From: JAGOGN01 sp036652735
Lineage (GTDB): Bacteria; Bacillota; Clostridia; Lachnospirales; Lachnospiraceae
DNA length: 64,000 bases
NCBI GenBank assembly: GCA_036652735.1
Contig: JAVVVI010000003.1
Span: forward strand, 44,196 to 108,195
Reading direction: 5' to 3'
The translations under genes were made by a program, and so were the position numbers. This document shows positions 43,734-52,770 of this stretch, piece by piece (within the stretch, counting starts at the first letter, position 1; every line of letters begins with the position of its first letter). The notes beneath the pieces are model-generated. The model was not told the DNA's origin. It was given only the letters and a program-made list of their open reading frames with translations, and did no database searches.

Positions 43734-44627
43734 ATGGATAAAATTTTAGAATGCGTCCCTAACTTTAGTGAGGGAAGAGATTTAAACAAATTAGAAAAGA
43801 TTTTGGATTGTTTTCGTGGGAAAAACGGAGTTAAATTATTGGATTATAGTTCAGATGAAGATCACAACCGTTCTGTTGTAACCGTAATTGGTGAGCCGGA
43901 AGCTTTAAAAGAGGCTATGGTAGCGGCAATTGGCAAAGCGGTAGAATTAATTGATATGACAAAACATCAGGGACAACATCCACGTATGGGTTGTGTAGAT
44001 GTAGTTCCATTTATTCCAATTCGTAATGTGACAATGGAAGAGGCAGATGCAATTGCCAAAGAAGTTGCAAAAGAAGCTTCTGAAAAGTATTCACAGCCAT
44101 TTTTTCTATATGAAAAATCAGCATCCGCGCCACATCGTGAAAATCTTGCAAAAATCAGAAAAGGTCAATTTGAGGGAATGGCTGAAAAAATGCTGGACCA
44201 GAATTTATGGAAACCTGATTTTGGACCAAACACCATTCATCCAACCGGAGGAGTTACTGCAATAGGAGCAAGAATGCCATTGGTAGCGTTTAATATTAAT
44301 TTGGATACACCAAATATTGAAATTGCTGATAAAATTGCTAAAAAGGTACGTCATATTGGAGGCGGATTCCGTTTTGTTAAAGCAATGGGCGTTATGCTTA
44401 CAGAAAGAAATATAGCGCAGGTATCCATGAACCTTACAGATTTTACCAAATCAAATGTATATAGTGTGTTTGAAGCCGTTAAAATGGAAGCAAAAAGATA
44501 TGGTGTGAATGTTGTAGGAAGTGAAGTAATTGGTCTTGTACCAATGGCAGCTTTAATTGATGCAGCAGAATATTACTTGCAAATTGAGAATTTTGATATC
44601 AACCAGGTACTGGAGGCAAGACTATAA
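43734..44627 (+). CDS. ftcD: Glutamate formimidoyltransferase
   Basis: The enzyme moves the formimino group of formiminoglutamate to tetrahydrofolate. The 297-residue protein has the family opening CVPNFSEGRDLNKLEKI, the HNRSVVTVIG segment (about 43-52), HQGQHPRMGCVDVVPFIP (about 79-96) and LVPMAALIDAAEYYL near the end. It contains only the transferase part; the cyclodeaminase is a separate gene, as in many Firmicutes. ATG 43734 follows AAGGAGAA by 6 bp. No histidine-utilisation genes are nearby, so formiminoglycine or formiminoglutamate from elsewhere feeds it. Confidence 0.95.
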   Translation: MDKILECVPNFSEGRDLNKLEKILDCFRGKNGVKLLDYSSDEDHNRSVVTVIGEPEALKEAMVAAIGKAVELIDMTKHQGQHPRMGCVDVVPFIPIRNVTMEEADAIAKEVAKEASEKYSQPFFLYEKSASAPHRENLAKIRKGQFEGMAEKMLDQNLWKPDFGPNTIHPTGGVTAIGARMPLVAFNINLDTPNIEIADKIAKKVRHIGGGFRFVKAMGVMLTERNIAQVSMNLTDFTKSNVYSVFEAVKMEAKRYGVNVVGSEVIGLVPMAALIDAAEYYLQIENFDINQVLEARL

Positions 44628-45229
44628 TGAAAAATATGACCTTAGAGGCATTTACCCAATTAACAGAATCAGATGCACCGGCACCGGGTGGCGGAAGCGT
44701 AGCGGCATTAGCAGGAGCTTTGGGTGCAGCATTATCCGGTATGGTTGCAAATTTAACGATTGGTAAAGAAAAATATACCGATGTACAAGAACAGATGAAA
44801 ACAATGGAGCAGTCCGCAAATAGCCTTTCGGCAAAGCTTTTGAATGCAATTTCGGAAGACAGTGAATCTTTTGGACTATATATGGACGCTTTAAAACTTC
44901 CAAAAGAAACAGATGAGGATAAGGCGATACGAAGAGCAGCAATGCAAGAGGGATTAAAAAAAGCAGCACAGGTTCCTCTGCATACGGCAGAGCTGTCTTA
45001 TGAAGTAATGGACTATGCAGAACTTGCAGTGAAACAGGGAAATAAAAATGCAGTTACAGATGGGAAAACAGCCGCAATGATGGCACGTACAGCTGTGCTC
45101 AGTGCAGGACTCAATGTTCGAATCAATTTAGACTCTATTAAGGATGAAGCATTTGTGAAAGAGTTAAAAGACAAGTTGGATGTTATTGAAAAAAATGCAA
45201 TTCGACGAGAAGCAGAGATTTTAGGATAA
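44627..45229 (+). CDS. fchA: Formimidoyltetrahydrofolate cyclodeaminase
   Basis: Converts 5-formiminotetrahydrofolate to 5,10-methenyltetrahydrofolate and ammonia, delivering a one-carbon unit. The 200-residue helical protein shows the family motif APAPGGGSVAALAGALGAALSGMV-like sequence near residues 16-40 and the KNAVTDGKTAAMMARTA region (about 140-156). It overlaps ftcD by one base (TAATG), so both steps are translated together. A bidirectional terminator separates it from convergent pyrI. Confidence 0.93.
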   Translation: MKNMTLEAFTQLTESDAPAPGGGSVAALAGALGAALSGMVANLTIGKEKYTDVQEQMKTMEQSANSLSAKLLNAISEDSESFGLYMDALKLPKETDEDKAIRRAAMQEGLKKAAQVPLHTAELSYEVMDYAELAVKQGNKNAVTDGKTAAMMARTAVLSAGLNVRINLDSIKDEAFVKELKDKLDVIEKNAIRREAEILG

Positions 45230-45269
45230 AAAAAACCCGGAAGTGGCAAACGCCAACTTCCGGTTTTTT
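45228..45269. terminator. Bidirectional terminator between fchA and pyrI
   Basis: AAAAAACC(C)GGAAGT pairs with ACTTCCGGTTTTTT with one bulged C, inner GGC/GCC. A-run and T-run on the two sides serve both convergent genes. Confidence 0.85.
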
Positions 45270-45270
45270 A

Positions 45271-45714
45271 TTAGAGCTTTCTTCTTTTATGGGAACGATA
45301 TTTTTCTTCACAATATTTGCAGCGGTATACTTCACGTTCCGGGTCGGAGAGAACAAAGACTTGTTCTAATTCCTGCTCGATGGATGTAATACAGCGCGGG
45401 TTTTTACATTTAATTACATTATGAATTTCAGAAGGAAGAGTAAGACTTTTCTTCTCCACAATGGTTTGTCCCTTTACAATGTTAACGGTGATATTGTGAT
45501 CAAGGAAGCCAAGGATATTTAAATCCAGAGAGCCAACAGGACATTCCACTTTTAAAATATCTTTTTTCCCCATAGCATGACTGGATGCATTTGTAATAAT
45601 TGCAACAGTACAGTCTAATTCATTAAGCTGCATATCACGATAAATCTGTAATGCCATTCCTGCTTGAATATGATCAAAGACGTAGCCTTCTGCGATTGCA
45701 CCAACGTTTAACAT
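45271..45714 (-). CDS. pyrI: Aspartate carbamoyltransferase regulatory subunit
   Basis: The 147-residue regulatory chain of aspartate transcarbamoylase binds CTP/ATP and contacts PyrB through a zinc domain. The start reads LNVGAIAEGYVFDHIQAGMA, as in other PyrI proteins, and the four zinc cysteines are present: CKNPRC (about 109-114) and CKYC (about 138-141). It overlaps pyrB by 7 bp. Presence of PyrI implies an allosterically regulated holoenzyme. Confidence 0.96.
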   Translation of the reverse strand: MLNVGAIAEGYVFDHIQAGMALQIYRDMQLNELDCTVAIITNASSHAMGKKDILKVECPVGSLDLNILGFLDHNITVNIVKGQTIVEKKSLTLPSEIHNVIKCKNPRCITSIEQELEQVFVLSDPEREVYRCKYCEEKYRSHKRRKL

Positions 45715-46628
45715 ACTTCCACCTCCAATAATGTTAGAATAAGAGCCATTCTGGCATAGACACCATAGGTTGCCTGTCTAAAGTAGGCAGCTCTTGGATC
45801 ATCATCTACTTCAATGGCAATTTCGTTTACACGGGGAAGCGGATGCATCACAATCATATCATCTTTTCCAAGAGCCATTTTCTCTTTATTCAGTATGTAG
45901 AAATCCTTCATACGAATGTAGTCTTCTTCATTGAAAAAACGTTCTTTCTGAACACGGGTCATATAAAGAATATCAAGGTCAGCCATGGCATCCTCCAAAC
46001 GTTCTACTTCTTTATAAGGAATATTATTATGTTCCAGGGCTTCTTCTTTAATGTAGCTTGGAATTCGCAATTCATCAGGAGAAATTAGTACAAATTTTAC
46101 ATTTGGATAGCGAACCAGTGCATGAATGAGGGAATGAACAGTTCTTCCGAATTTCAAATCCCCGCATAGACCAATGGTAATATTGTCCAATCGACCTTTT
46201 AATTGTTTAATTGTAAGTAAATCAGTAAGGGTTTGGGTTGGATGCTGATGACCGCCATCACCTGCATTGATTACAGGAATTAATGACCTTTGTGAAGCAA
46301 CAAGTGGTGCACCTTCCTTTGGGTGACGCATTGCACAGATATCAGCATAGCTGGAAATCACTCGGATTGTATCGGATACGCTTTCGCCTTTTGCAGCGGA
46401 ACTGCTACTGGCCTCGGAGAAACCAAGAACGGAACCTCCCAAATTTAACATTGCTGCTTCAAAACTAAGTCGCGTTCTGGTGCTTGGTTCATAGAAGCAG
46501 GTTGCAAGAGTTTTCCCCTCACAGACATGTGCATATTTTTGAGGATTTTTTTCAATGTCACCGGCTAAGCATAATAGCTTATCCAACTCTTCAACTGAAA
46601 AATCCAATGGACTCATTAAGTGCCGCAT
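45708..46628 (-). CDS. pyrB: Aspartate carbamoyltransferase catalytic subunit
   Basis: Catalyses carbamoyl phosphate plus aspartate to carbamoyl aspartate, the committed step of pyrimidine synthesis. The 306-residue protein has the carbamoyl-phosphate loop STRTRLSFE (about 49-57), the HPTQTLTDLLT motif (about 134-144), and HPLPRVNEI near residue 265. The start is the ATG at 46628, preceded by AGGAGG; an in-frame ATG 18 bases upstream contains that ribosome site and would be too early. A consensus promoter lies 61 bp upstream. Confidence 0.96.
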   Translation of the reverse strand: MRHLMSPLDFSVEELDKLLCLAGDIEKNPQKYAHVCEGKTLATCFYEPSTRTRLSFEAAMLNLGGSVLGFSEASSSSAAKGESVSDTIRVISSYADICAMRHPKEGAPLVASQRSLIPVINAGDGGHQHPTQTLTDLLTIKQLKGRLDNITIGLCGDLKFGRTVHSLIHALVRYPNVKFVLISPDELRIPSYIKEEALEHNNIPYKEVERLEDAMADLDILYMTRVQKERFFNEEDYIRMKDFYILNKEKMALGKDDMIVMHPLPRVNEIAIEVDDDPRAAYFRQATYGVYARMALILTLLEVEVC

Positions 46629-46664
46629 AATTTTCCTCCTATTCATTTTTTGACATATTTTGAT

Positions 46665-46684
46665 GAAATACCTCTAGGCATTTC
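46665..46684 (-). promoter_or_regulatory. Inverted repeat at the pyrB transcription start
   Basis: GAAATACCTCTAGGCATTTC is 16/20 symmetric and lies at the predicted start of transcription, so it could be an operator or a small 5' stem. It does not resemble a PyrR attenuator. Confidence 0.4.
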
Positions 46685-46688
46685 TACG

Positions 46689-46717
46689 ATTATACAATGC
46701 TGAAAATTCACTGTCAA
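46689..46717 (-). promoter_or_regulatory. Consensus promoter for pyrBI
   Basis: On the - strand: TTGACA (46717-46712), exactly 17 bases, TATAAT (46694-46689). Both hexamers are full consensus. Confidence 0.88.
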
Positions 46718-46746
46718 GGGAAATTATAAAAAAAATAAAAAATAAA

Positions 46747-46888
46747 AGGCAATTTTTTAATGGATCAGGAATGATTAAAAAATCCAAATAATGGAAGAAG
46801 ATTTTATAAATATACAGGATGCAAAGGAATCAAATGTATATTCATGCAAACATAAAAAATCGTGCGATTCTTCCGAAAAAAATTGCCT
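46747..46888. repeat. 12-bp inverted repeats spanning 142 bp in the pyrB-permease gap
   Basis: AGGCAATTTTTT (46747-46758) and its exact reverse complement (46877-46888) flank about 118 bp of AT-rich sequence. No target-site duplication or transposase is seen. The 334-bp gap also holds the pyrB promoter, the permease promoter and no convincing gene. It may be a miniature element remnant or chance in AT-rich DNA. Confidence 0.3.
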
Positions 46889-46889
46889 A

Positions 46890-46918
46890 TTGATTTATAA
46901 AAAATACTTTGCTATGAT
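46890..46918 (+). promoter_or_regulatory. Promoter for the amino acid permease gene
   Basis: TTGATT (46890-46895), 17-base spacer, TATGAT (46913-46918), 44 bp before the start codon. Confidence 0.6.
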
Positions 46919-46962
46919 AAAGCAAATAATAAAAAGAAAGGGTTTTTATAGGGAGAAGAAAA

Positions 46963-48336
46963 ATGGAAAAGGCACCTAAGAAATTCAGGATGTTTGATGC
47001 GGTACTGACCGTAATCTGCATTGTATTTGTTGCGGAGGCAGCGGCACCGGTAGCAACACTTGGCAATTCACAGTATTTTTGGTGGATAGCGTTAATTATT
47101 TTATATCTGATACCATATGGATTAATTGCCGCAGAACTTGGTACAGCATATCAGGGAGAAGGCGGATTGTATAATTGGGTAAGAAAAGCCTATGGTGATA
47201 AGTGGGCAAGCAGGGAAGCCTGGTACTATTGGGTAAATTATCCAATATGGAAAGCATCTCTTGCTGTAATGTTTCCACAGATTATAGAAATCATTATAGG
47301 AAAACCAATAGGAGCAGCAGGAACGCTTCTAATTGAATTAGCGTTTATCTGGTTAATTGTGCTTATAAGTTTTTTTAGGGTAAGCGATAGTGCATGGATA
47401 TTAAAGGGAAGTGCAGCAGTAAAAATATTTTTAGCGTTGACGGTTGGAATTCTGGGGATTTATTGTGCGTTGCACAATGGAATAGCGAATGAATTCACGG
47501 TGAAGTCATTTCTACCTCGATTTGATTTGAAAAGTCTTTCCTATTTAGCTGTAATTTTGTTTAATTTTCATGGATTTGAGATTATTAGCACCATGGCGGA
47601 TACCATGGAAAAACCAAGCAAGCAGATTCCAAAAGCAATTATTACAGGGGGACTTGTAATTGCTTTGATTTACATCTTTACTGCTTTTGGAATAGGTGTA
47701 GCAATACCAAGCAATGAAATCAGTACCAGTACAGGACTTATTGACAGTATTCAATTACTTACCGGTGGGAAAAATGGAGGTTTTCTCATTTTCATGTCGG
47801 TATTATTTCTAATCACATTAATTGGTAATATGATTGCTTGGGCATTAGGCGCAAACAGTGTGGCAGCTTATGCAGCAGAACAGGGCGATATGCCAAAAGT
47901 ATTTGCTTCCCGTTTTAAGAAGACAGGAATGCCAAAGGGCGCTTCAATTATGAACGGAGTGATTGCATCTGTAATCGTTATAATTGCGTTGGTTATTCCG
48001 AATAAGAATTTATTCTGGAGCTTCTTTGCACTTAATCTGGTTATGATATTATTGGCATATGCACTTGTGTTTCCGGCGTTTCTTAAGCTCAGGAAGACGG
48101 ATCCGGATGGAAGACGTCCCTTTAAAGTATCGGGAAAAAAGTGGTTTATTAGGATGTTTGCGGTGGTACCCTTTGTTCTTACACTAATGGCAGCGGGTTT
48201 TTTGGTGATACCTTTTAGCACATCAAAACAAGCATTGATGGAAGTTCTGCCGGTGACGATAGGCGCGATTATCTTCATATTAATAGGAGAAATGATAGTT
48301 TTAAGGTGTAAATATAAGAAAAATAAAATAAAATAG
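46963..48336 (+). CDS. APC-family amino acid permease
   Basis: The 457-residue protein has about twelve membrane segments and the amino acid-polyamine-organocation pattern: helix 1 with FVAEAAAPVATLG (about 22-34), LIAAELGTAYQGEGGLYNWV (about 53-72) and a long helix 6 segment ILFNFHGFEIISTMADTMEK. The EGGLYNWVRKAYG motif is typical of the glutamate/GABA and polyamine exchanger branch. Substrate cannot be fixed from sequence. The ribosome site GGGAGAAG precedes the ATG. The gene stands alone with its own promoter. Confidence 0.9.
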   Translation: MEKAPKKFRMFDAVLTVICIVFVAEAAAPVATLGNSQYFWWIALIILYLIPYGLIAAELGTAYQGEGGLYNWVRKAYGDKWASREAWYYWVNYPIWKASLAVMFPQIIEIIIGKPIGAAGTLLIELAFIWLIVLISFFRVSDSAWILKGSAAVKIFLALTVGILGIYCALHNGIANEFTVKSFLPRFDLKSLSYLAVILFNFHGFEIISTMADTMEKPSKQIPKAIITGGLVIALIYIFTAFGIGVAIPSNEISTSTGLIDSIQLLTGGKNGGFLIFMSVLFLITLIGNMIAWALGANSVAAYAAEQGDMPKVFASRFKKTGMPKGASIMNGVIASVIVIIALVIPNKNLFWSFFALNLVMILLAYALVFPAFLKLRKTDPDGRRPFKVSGKKWFIRMFAVVPFVLTLMAAGFLVIPFSTSKQALMEVLPVTIGAIIFILIGEMIVLRCKYKKNKIK

Positions 48337-48647
48337 AGGAAAATGTAAGCTGAGTGGAAGGAATCGAATAAAAAAACCTAAAAAGCGGGAAAGCCAGCAT
48401 TAGCAAGGCATTAGATGGATGATACTTGAAAATTTAAGTCTAAAATATTGTATATTTAATTTGTACAATAGAAAAAATACTTAATAAATTTAATACAATT
48501 TCTGTATAAACAAACAAAATCAGACAAAATAGGAAGAAAGTACTTAAAAAAAAGGATGGAACATAAAAACTAAATATGGTATACTCCTTTTATGGCAATA
48601 TGTGAACTATCTATGAATAATTTAAATCGAATGATTTTGGAGTATGT
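48337..48647 (+). other. 311-bp AT-rich intergenic region upstream of the opp locus
   Basis: No gene or recognised riboswitch is seen. It contains ATTGTA/TACAAT inverted half-sites around 48447-48470 that could bind a regulator, and near the end an extended -10 promoter, TGG-TATACT (TATACT at 48580-48585) with a weak -35 at 48557. Transcription would start near 48592. Confidence 0.45.
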
Positions 48648-49220
48648 ATGAGAAAAAAAGAAATGAAGAAGCTATATAACCTTGAGTATGAAATGAATCA
48701 TAAAGGGAAAGTAGTTGAAAAGGCTGTTTATGTTGGTGAATATTATCAATTTCAGCAGCCGGGTTACACAAAAAGACAAGTGACACAAAGAATTGTTATA
48801 TTCTCAATTATCATTACCGCTTCTATTATAGGAGCTGCGTTATTAAATACAGAGAGTACAAGAAATTTTTTCATTGGAGTACCTTATGTATGTCTCTTCT
48901 TGCCGGTATGCTATATGCTTATAGGCACAGGTTCCTTCTTTACAGCACCAGAGAGAATGAATAAGATTGAGTATGCACATTCAATCTTACGGACACAACG
49001 TAGCATGTGGGGTATTATATGGTTACAATTGTATAGTATTCTTGCGGGAATTGTGTTTTTAATAGTAAAATTTTCTGAGATTGCCCTGTGGAGGGAAATT
49101 ATTTTTGTGGGAATGAACGGAATCTCTTTACTTTTCTGTTGGGTTCAGATAAAATATATACAGAAAGCATGTGCTACAGTTAAGGTGGAAAGCACAATGG
49201 ATCAAGAAGAACCAAAGTAA
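48648..49220 (+). CDS. Unrecognised four-helix membrane protein preceding oppA
   Basis: I do not recognise this 190-residue protein. A hydrophilic N-terminus (1-42) is followed by four predicted membrane helices (about 43-67, 73-98, 118-141, 150-172) and a short charged tail. The start follows TTTGGAG by 6 bp. It lies 79 bp upstream of oppA in the same orientation behind an extended -10 promoter, so it could be part of the peptide-transport operon. A stem-loop at 49240-49260 separates it from oppA and may set different expression levels. Confidence 0.65.
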   Translation: MRKKEMKKLYNLEYEMNHKGKVVEKAVYVGEYYQFQQPGYTKRQVTQRIVIFSIIITASIIGAALLNTESTRNFFIGVPYVCLFLPVCYMLIGTGSFFTAPERMNKIEYAHSILRTQRSMWGIIWLQLYSILAGIVFLIVKFSEIALWREIIFVGMNGISLLFCWVQIKYIQKACATVKVESTMDQEEPK

Positions 49221-49239
49221 GTGTATAGTGGTATACCAT

Positions 49240-49260
49240 CCGGACTTGTTAACAAGCCGG
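49240..49260 (+). other. Stem-loop upstream of oppA
   Basis: CCGG-CTTG / CAAG-CCGG with one bulged A and a TTAA loop, followed by TTTGATAT. It may be a weak terminator or an mRNA 5' stabiliser for oppA. Confidence 0.4.
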
Positions 49261-49299
49261 TTTGATATAGGTATAAAGATTAAGGAGGAAAGGTTTATT

Positions 49300-51618
49300 A
49301 TGAAGAAGAATTTTAAGAGAGTTCTTGCACTTGTACTTGCAGTTGTTATGGTTATTGGCTTAACAGCTTGTGGAGACAAGGGTAAGACAACCACCGGAGG
49401 AAAAGATGGTGGAAAAGACACAGGTAAGACTGTACCATTAGTTGTTGGCTATTCCCCATTCAGCCAGAAGTTTAGTCCATTTTATGCAGAGACACAGTAT
49501 GATACGGATGTAATCAATTTAACACAGGTTGCATTAATGACAACCGACAGAATGGGCGGAATCATTAAGAATGCAATTGAAGGCGAGACCGTTAACTACA
49601 ATGGTACCGACTACAATTACAAAGGTGTAGCAGATATTGACTGGAAGTACGATGAAGGTACAGACCAGACAACATATACTGCAACCATTCGTGATGATGT
49701 TAAGTTCAGCGATGGAACACCAATGACCGCAGATGATATTATCTTTACATACTATGTATATTTGGATAATTCTTATGTTGGTTCCACTACCTTAGGTTCT
49801 TATCCTATCGTAGGATTACAGAATTACTTGTTGAATTCAACAGCAGCAGAAGATGTAAATGTATCTGAAAAAGAAATCGCAGATATGGTGAAGAATCCAT
49901 CTGATGAGATGAAAGATTTCATCATCAATGATGTGATTACAGCAACTCTTCAGGTTGAGCAGACATGGGCAGAAGAAAGCTTTGAAGAAAGAGAAATGGC
50001 TTCAGCAGAAGAATTATTTGTAACAAGCTACAGCTTAGAAAAAGATTACAAATATGATGGTAAAGATTTTGCTACTCTTATCTCAGAGATCGCAGCAATG
50101 TATGGTACCAATTATGTAGAACTTGCAAATAGATATGCAGGAGATCCAGCATACTTTGACGCAGATGTACTTGGCAAAGCAGAAGACTTAATCAAACAGG
50201 CTAAAGTTGACAAGGCAGGCGGAGAAGAAGTTCCTAACATTACCGGTATCAAGAAAACAGGTGACTATTCAATCGAAGTTATTACCAAGGGATTTGATGC
50301 ACCGGCTGTTTATAGCATCTTAGGTGTTGGAATTGCTCCATTACATTATTATGGAGACAAGAGCAATTACGATTATGATAACAACAAATTTGGATTTACC
50401 CGTAATGACTTGAAGTCAGTAGAAGCAAAAATGACTAAGCCATTAGGTGCCGGTCCTTATGTATTCAAAGAATACAAGAACAAAGTTGTTTATTTTGAAG
50501 CAAATAAAAATTATTTCTTAGGCGAACCAAAGATTAAAGATATGCAATTCAAAGAAATCAATGCAGCAGAGATCGCTTCCGATATTGAAGCTGGAACGGT
50601 TGACTGTGGTGAGATGACAGGTTCCGTAACACGTTTCAACGAAGTAAAAGGATATAACTCAAACGGAGAATTAACCGGAGATGTTATTTCTACAACTTTG
50701 ACAGATAACTTAGGATATGGTTACCTTGGTATCAATGCAAATACAGTTAATGTTGGCGGAAAACCTGCATCAGATGAGTCTAAAGCTCTTCGTAGCGGTT
50801 TAATGACAGTTCTTTCTGTATACCGTGATACAGCTGTAGATACTTATTATGCAGAAGGTGCTTCTGTAATTAACTACCCAATCTCCAATACATCATGGGC
50901 TGCTCCTCAGACCACAGATGATGGATACAAAGTAGCTTATTCTACAAATCCGGCAGGAGAACCACTTTACACTTCAGAGATGAGTGCAGATGAGAAATAT
51001 GCAACAGCAATTGCAGCAGCAACTGAATTCTTCAAAAAAGCTGGCTACAAGTTTGATGAAGGATCCGGTAAATTTACCGCAGCTCCAAATGGCGCAAAAA
51101 TGTCTTATGAAGCAATTATTCCGGCAGATGGTTCCGGAGATCACCCTTCTTATGGCGTTTTAACAGATGCAAAAGCAGCACTTGAATCGATTGGTATTGA
51201 ATTAGTAATCAATGATCCAGCAGATTCCAATGTTCTTTGGGATGCACTTGATGCAGGAACCCAGGAATTATGGTGTGCAGCTTGGAATTCAACTGTTGAC
51301 CCTGATATGTTCCAGATCTATCATAGCTCAGGTATTGTAGGCCGTGGTGGTTCTGATTCTAACCACTATCATATGGATGATAAGAAGTTAGATGAATTAA
51401 TTACTGCAGCTCGTAAGAGTGATGACCAGAGTTATAGAAAAGCTGTTTACAAAGAATGCTTTGATATTATCATGGACTGGTCTGTAGAACTTCCAGTATA
51501 CCAGAGACAGAACATCGTAATCTTTAGTTCAGAGCGTATGAATATGTCAACCTTAACACCGGATATTACAACTTTCTGGAAATGGTATTATGATATTGAG
51601 AAGTTAGAAATGAACTAA
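49300..51618 (+). CDS. oppA: Oligopeptide ABC transporter substrate-binding lipoprotein
   Basis: The 772-residue extracellular lipoprotein has a signal with lipobox LTAC (Cys24), a Gly/Lys/Thr-rich linker and the SBP_bac_5 fold: RDDVKFSDGTPMTADDIIFT (about 130-149) and a late GRGGSDSNHYHMDDKKLDEL. Family members are usually about 530-600 residues; the extra length comes mainly from about 130 residues after position 165 with no motif I know. ATG 49300 is used because it opens the signal peptide and follows AAGGAGG. It captures peptides for the permease encoded downstream. A strong hairpin follows. Confidence 0.93.
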   Translation: MKKNFKRVLALVLAVVMVIGLTACGDKGKTTTGGKDGGKDTGKTVPLVVGYSPFSQKFSPFYAETQYDTDVINLTQVALMTTDRMGGIIKNAIEGETVNYNGTDYNYKGVADIDWKYDEGTDQTTYTATIRDDVKFSDGTPMTADDIIFTYYVYLDNSYVGSTTLGSYPIVGLQNYLLNSTAAEDVNVSEKEIADMVKNPSDEMKDFIINDVITATLQVEQTWAEESFEEREMASAEELFVTSYSLEKDYKYDGKDFATLISEIAAMYGTNYVELANRYAGDPAYFDADVLGKAEDLIKQAKVDKAGGEEVPNITGIKKTGDYSIEVITKGFDAPAVYSILGVGIAPLHYYGDKSNYDYDNNKFGFTRNDLKSVEAKMTKPLGAGPYVFKEYKNKVVYFEANKNYFLGEPKIKDMQFKEINAAEIASDIEAGTVDCGEMTGSVTRFNEVKGYNSNGELTGDVISTTLTDNLGYGYLGINANTVNVGGKPASDESKALRSGLMTVLSVYRDTAVDTYYAEGASVINYPISNTSWAAPQTTDDGYKVAYSTNPAGEPLYTSEMSADEKYATAIAAATEFFKKAGYKFDEGSGKFTAAPNGAKMSYEAIIPADGSGDHPSYGVLTDAKAALESIGIELVINDPADSNVLWDALDAGTQELWCAAWNSTVDPDMFQIYHSSGIVGRGGSDSNHYHMDDKKLDELITAARKSDDQSYRKAVYKECFDIIMDWSVELPVYQRQNIVIFSSERMNMSTLTPDITTFWKWYYDIEKLEMN

Positions 51619-51665
51619 TTCATTCAAATGAACTTTGATTCATGTAGGTAGTAAGCTTTAGCTGG

Positions 51666-51691
51666 TCGAGCCTGCTGGGAAGCAGGCTCGA
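51666..51691 (+). other. Perfect hairpin between oppA and oppB
   Basis: TCGAGCCTGCT/AGCAGGCTCGA, 11 bp, GGGA loop, no T-run. It is probably a 3' stabiliser or partial terminator that keeps oppA mRNA more abundant than the permease mRNA. Confidence 0.7.
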
Positions 51692-51768
51692 TTAGTATGA
51701 GAGGTTTCTTATGGGAAAGGATTGAGGGATTTTTCCGTGGGAAACACAGGATAAAGAGAGGGTTTTAT

Positions 51769-52755
51769 ATGCGTAAATATATTATAAAAAGATTACTGAT
51801 TGGAATATTAATTGTAATTTTTGGAGCATTAGTTGTATATGCTGTAGTACGTTGTCTCCCAAGTTCCTATGTAGAGACAATGGCAAGACAGAGAGCAGCA
51901 GCATCCAGAACAATGTCCTATCAGCAGATGTTAGCAAGATTAAATCATTTATATGGAATGGATTGTAGTATTCCGGTTGGTTATGTAAAATGGTTGGGCA
52001 GCGCCATTCAGGGAGATTTTGGTGAATCCTGGAAATGGGGCGGAACCGTTGTTGCAAAGTTTAAATCCGTAATTGGATATTCCGTTCTTCTGAATTCAAT
52101 TACCATGATTGTTCAGTGTGGAATTGGTATTCCACTGGGAATACTTGCAGCTAGAAAACAGTATAGCAAAGTAGATTATGCCGTAACAATATTCGCATTA
52201 ATGGGAGTGTCGTTGCCGTCGTTCTTCTTAGCTTCTATATTAAAATTTGTGTTTGCCGTAAAATTGAAATGGGTTGATGCCGAAGGTCTTGTAGGACGTT
52301 ACTATAACCAGTTAAGTCCAATGGGAAAAGTCGGCGATATTGCACAGCATATGATACTTCCGGTTATTGTTCTATGTATGTTAAGTATCGGAGGGTTAAT
52401 GAGATATACGCGTACGAATATGCTTGAGGTTCTCAATGCAGATTATATTCGTACAGCAAGAGCAAAGGGATTGCCTGAAAAGGCTGTAATTAATCATCAT
52501 GCATTTAGAAATACATTGATTCCACTTGTAACTTTCTTAAGTTATTTACTTCCGTCCATGTTTGGTGGTTCCATGATTACGGAACAGTTATTCTCAATAC
52601 CGGGAATTGGACAAGCATTTTTTCAATCAACCAAAGAGGGTGATATTCCGTTCATCATGTTCTACAGTTTATTTATTATCGTACTAACGCAGATCAGTTT
52701 GTTGATTGCAGACCTTGTGTATGCAGCAGTTGACCCGCGTGTACGTATTAGTTAA
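51769..52755 (+). CDS. oppB: Oligopeptide ABC transporter permease OppB
   Basis: The 328-residue permease has six membrane helices: one at residues 9-31 and five in the BPD_transp_1 domain (about 100-325). The EAA-loop region reads YIRTARAKGLPEKAVINHHA (about 225-244), which contacts the ATPases. The ATG at 51769 is preferred over 51697 because GAGAGGG lies 6 bp upstream and the protein then starts MRKYIIKRLLIGI, as in OppB. The oppC gene follows after 15 bp. Confidence 0.94.
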   Translation: MRKYIIKRLLIGILIVIFGALVVYAVVRCLPSSYVETMARQRAAASRTMSYQQMLARLNHLYGMDCSIPVGYVKWLGSAIQGDFGESWKWGGTVVAKFKSVIGYSVLLNSITMIVQCGIGIPLGILAARKQYSKVDYAVTIFALMGVSLPSFFLASILKFVFAVKLKWVDAEGLVGRYYNQLSPMGKVGDIAQHMILPVIVLCMLSIGGLMRYTRTNMLEVLNADYIRTARAKGLPEKAVINHHAFRNTLIPLVTFLSYLLPSMFGGSMITEQLFSIPGIGQAFFQSTKEGDIPFIMFYSLFIIVLTQISLLIADLVYAAVDPRVRIS

Positions 52756-52770
52756 TGGAGGTGCCCAATA

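Noticed and set aside
46791..46979. 62-residue + strand frame with three cysteines between pyrB and the permease
   Set aside because: It runs through the permease promoter and ribosome site and into the start of the permease gene, has no ribosome site of its own and no recognisable content.
48350..48420. Possible structured RNA (GCGGGAAAGCCAGCATTAGC) after the permease gene
   Set aside because: It matches no riboswitch class I can recall and no stable fold is evident by eye.
48480..48530. CodY-like box (ACAATTTCTGTATAA) upstream of the opp locus
   Set aside because: Only about 9 of 15 positions agree with the CodY consensus, which is near chance in such AT-rich DNA.
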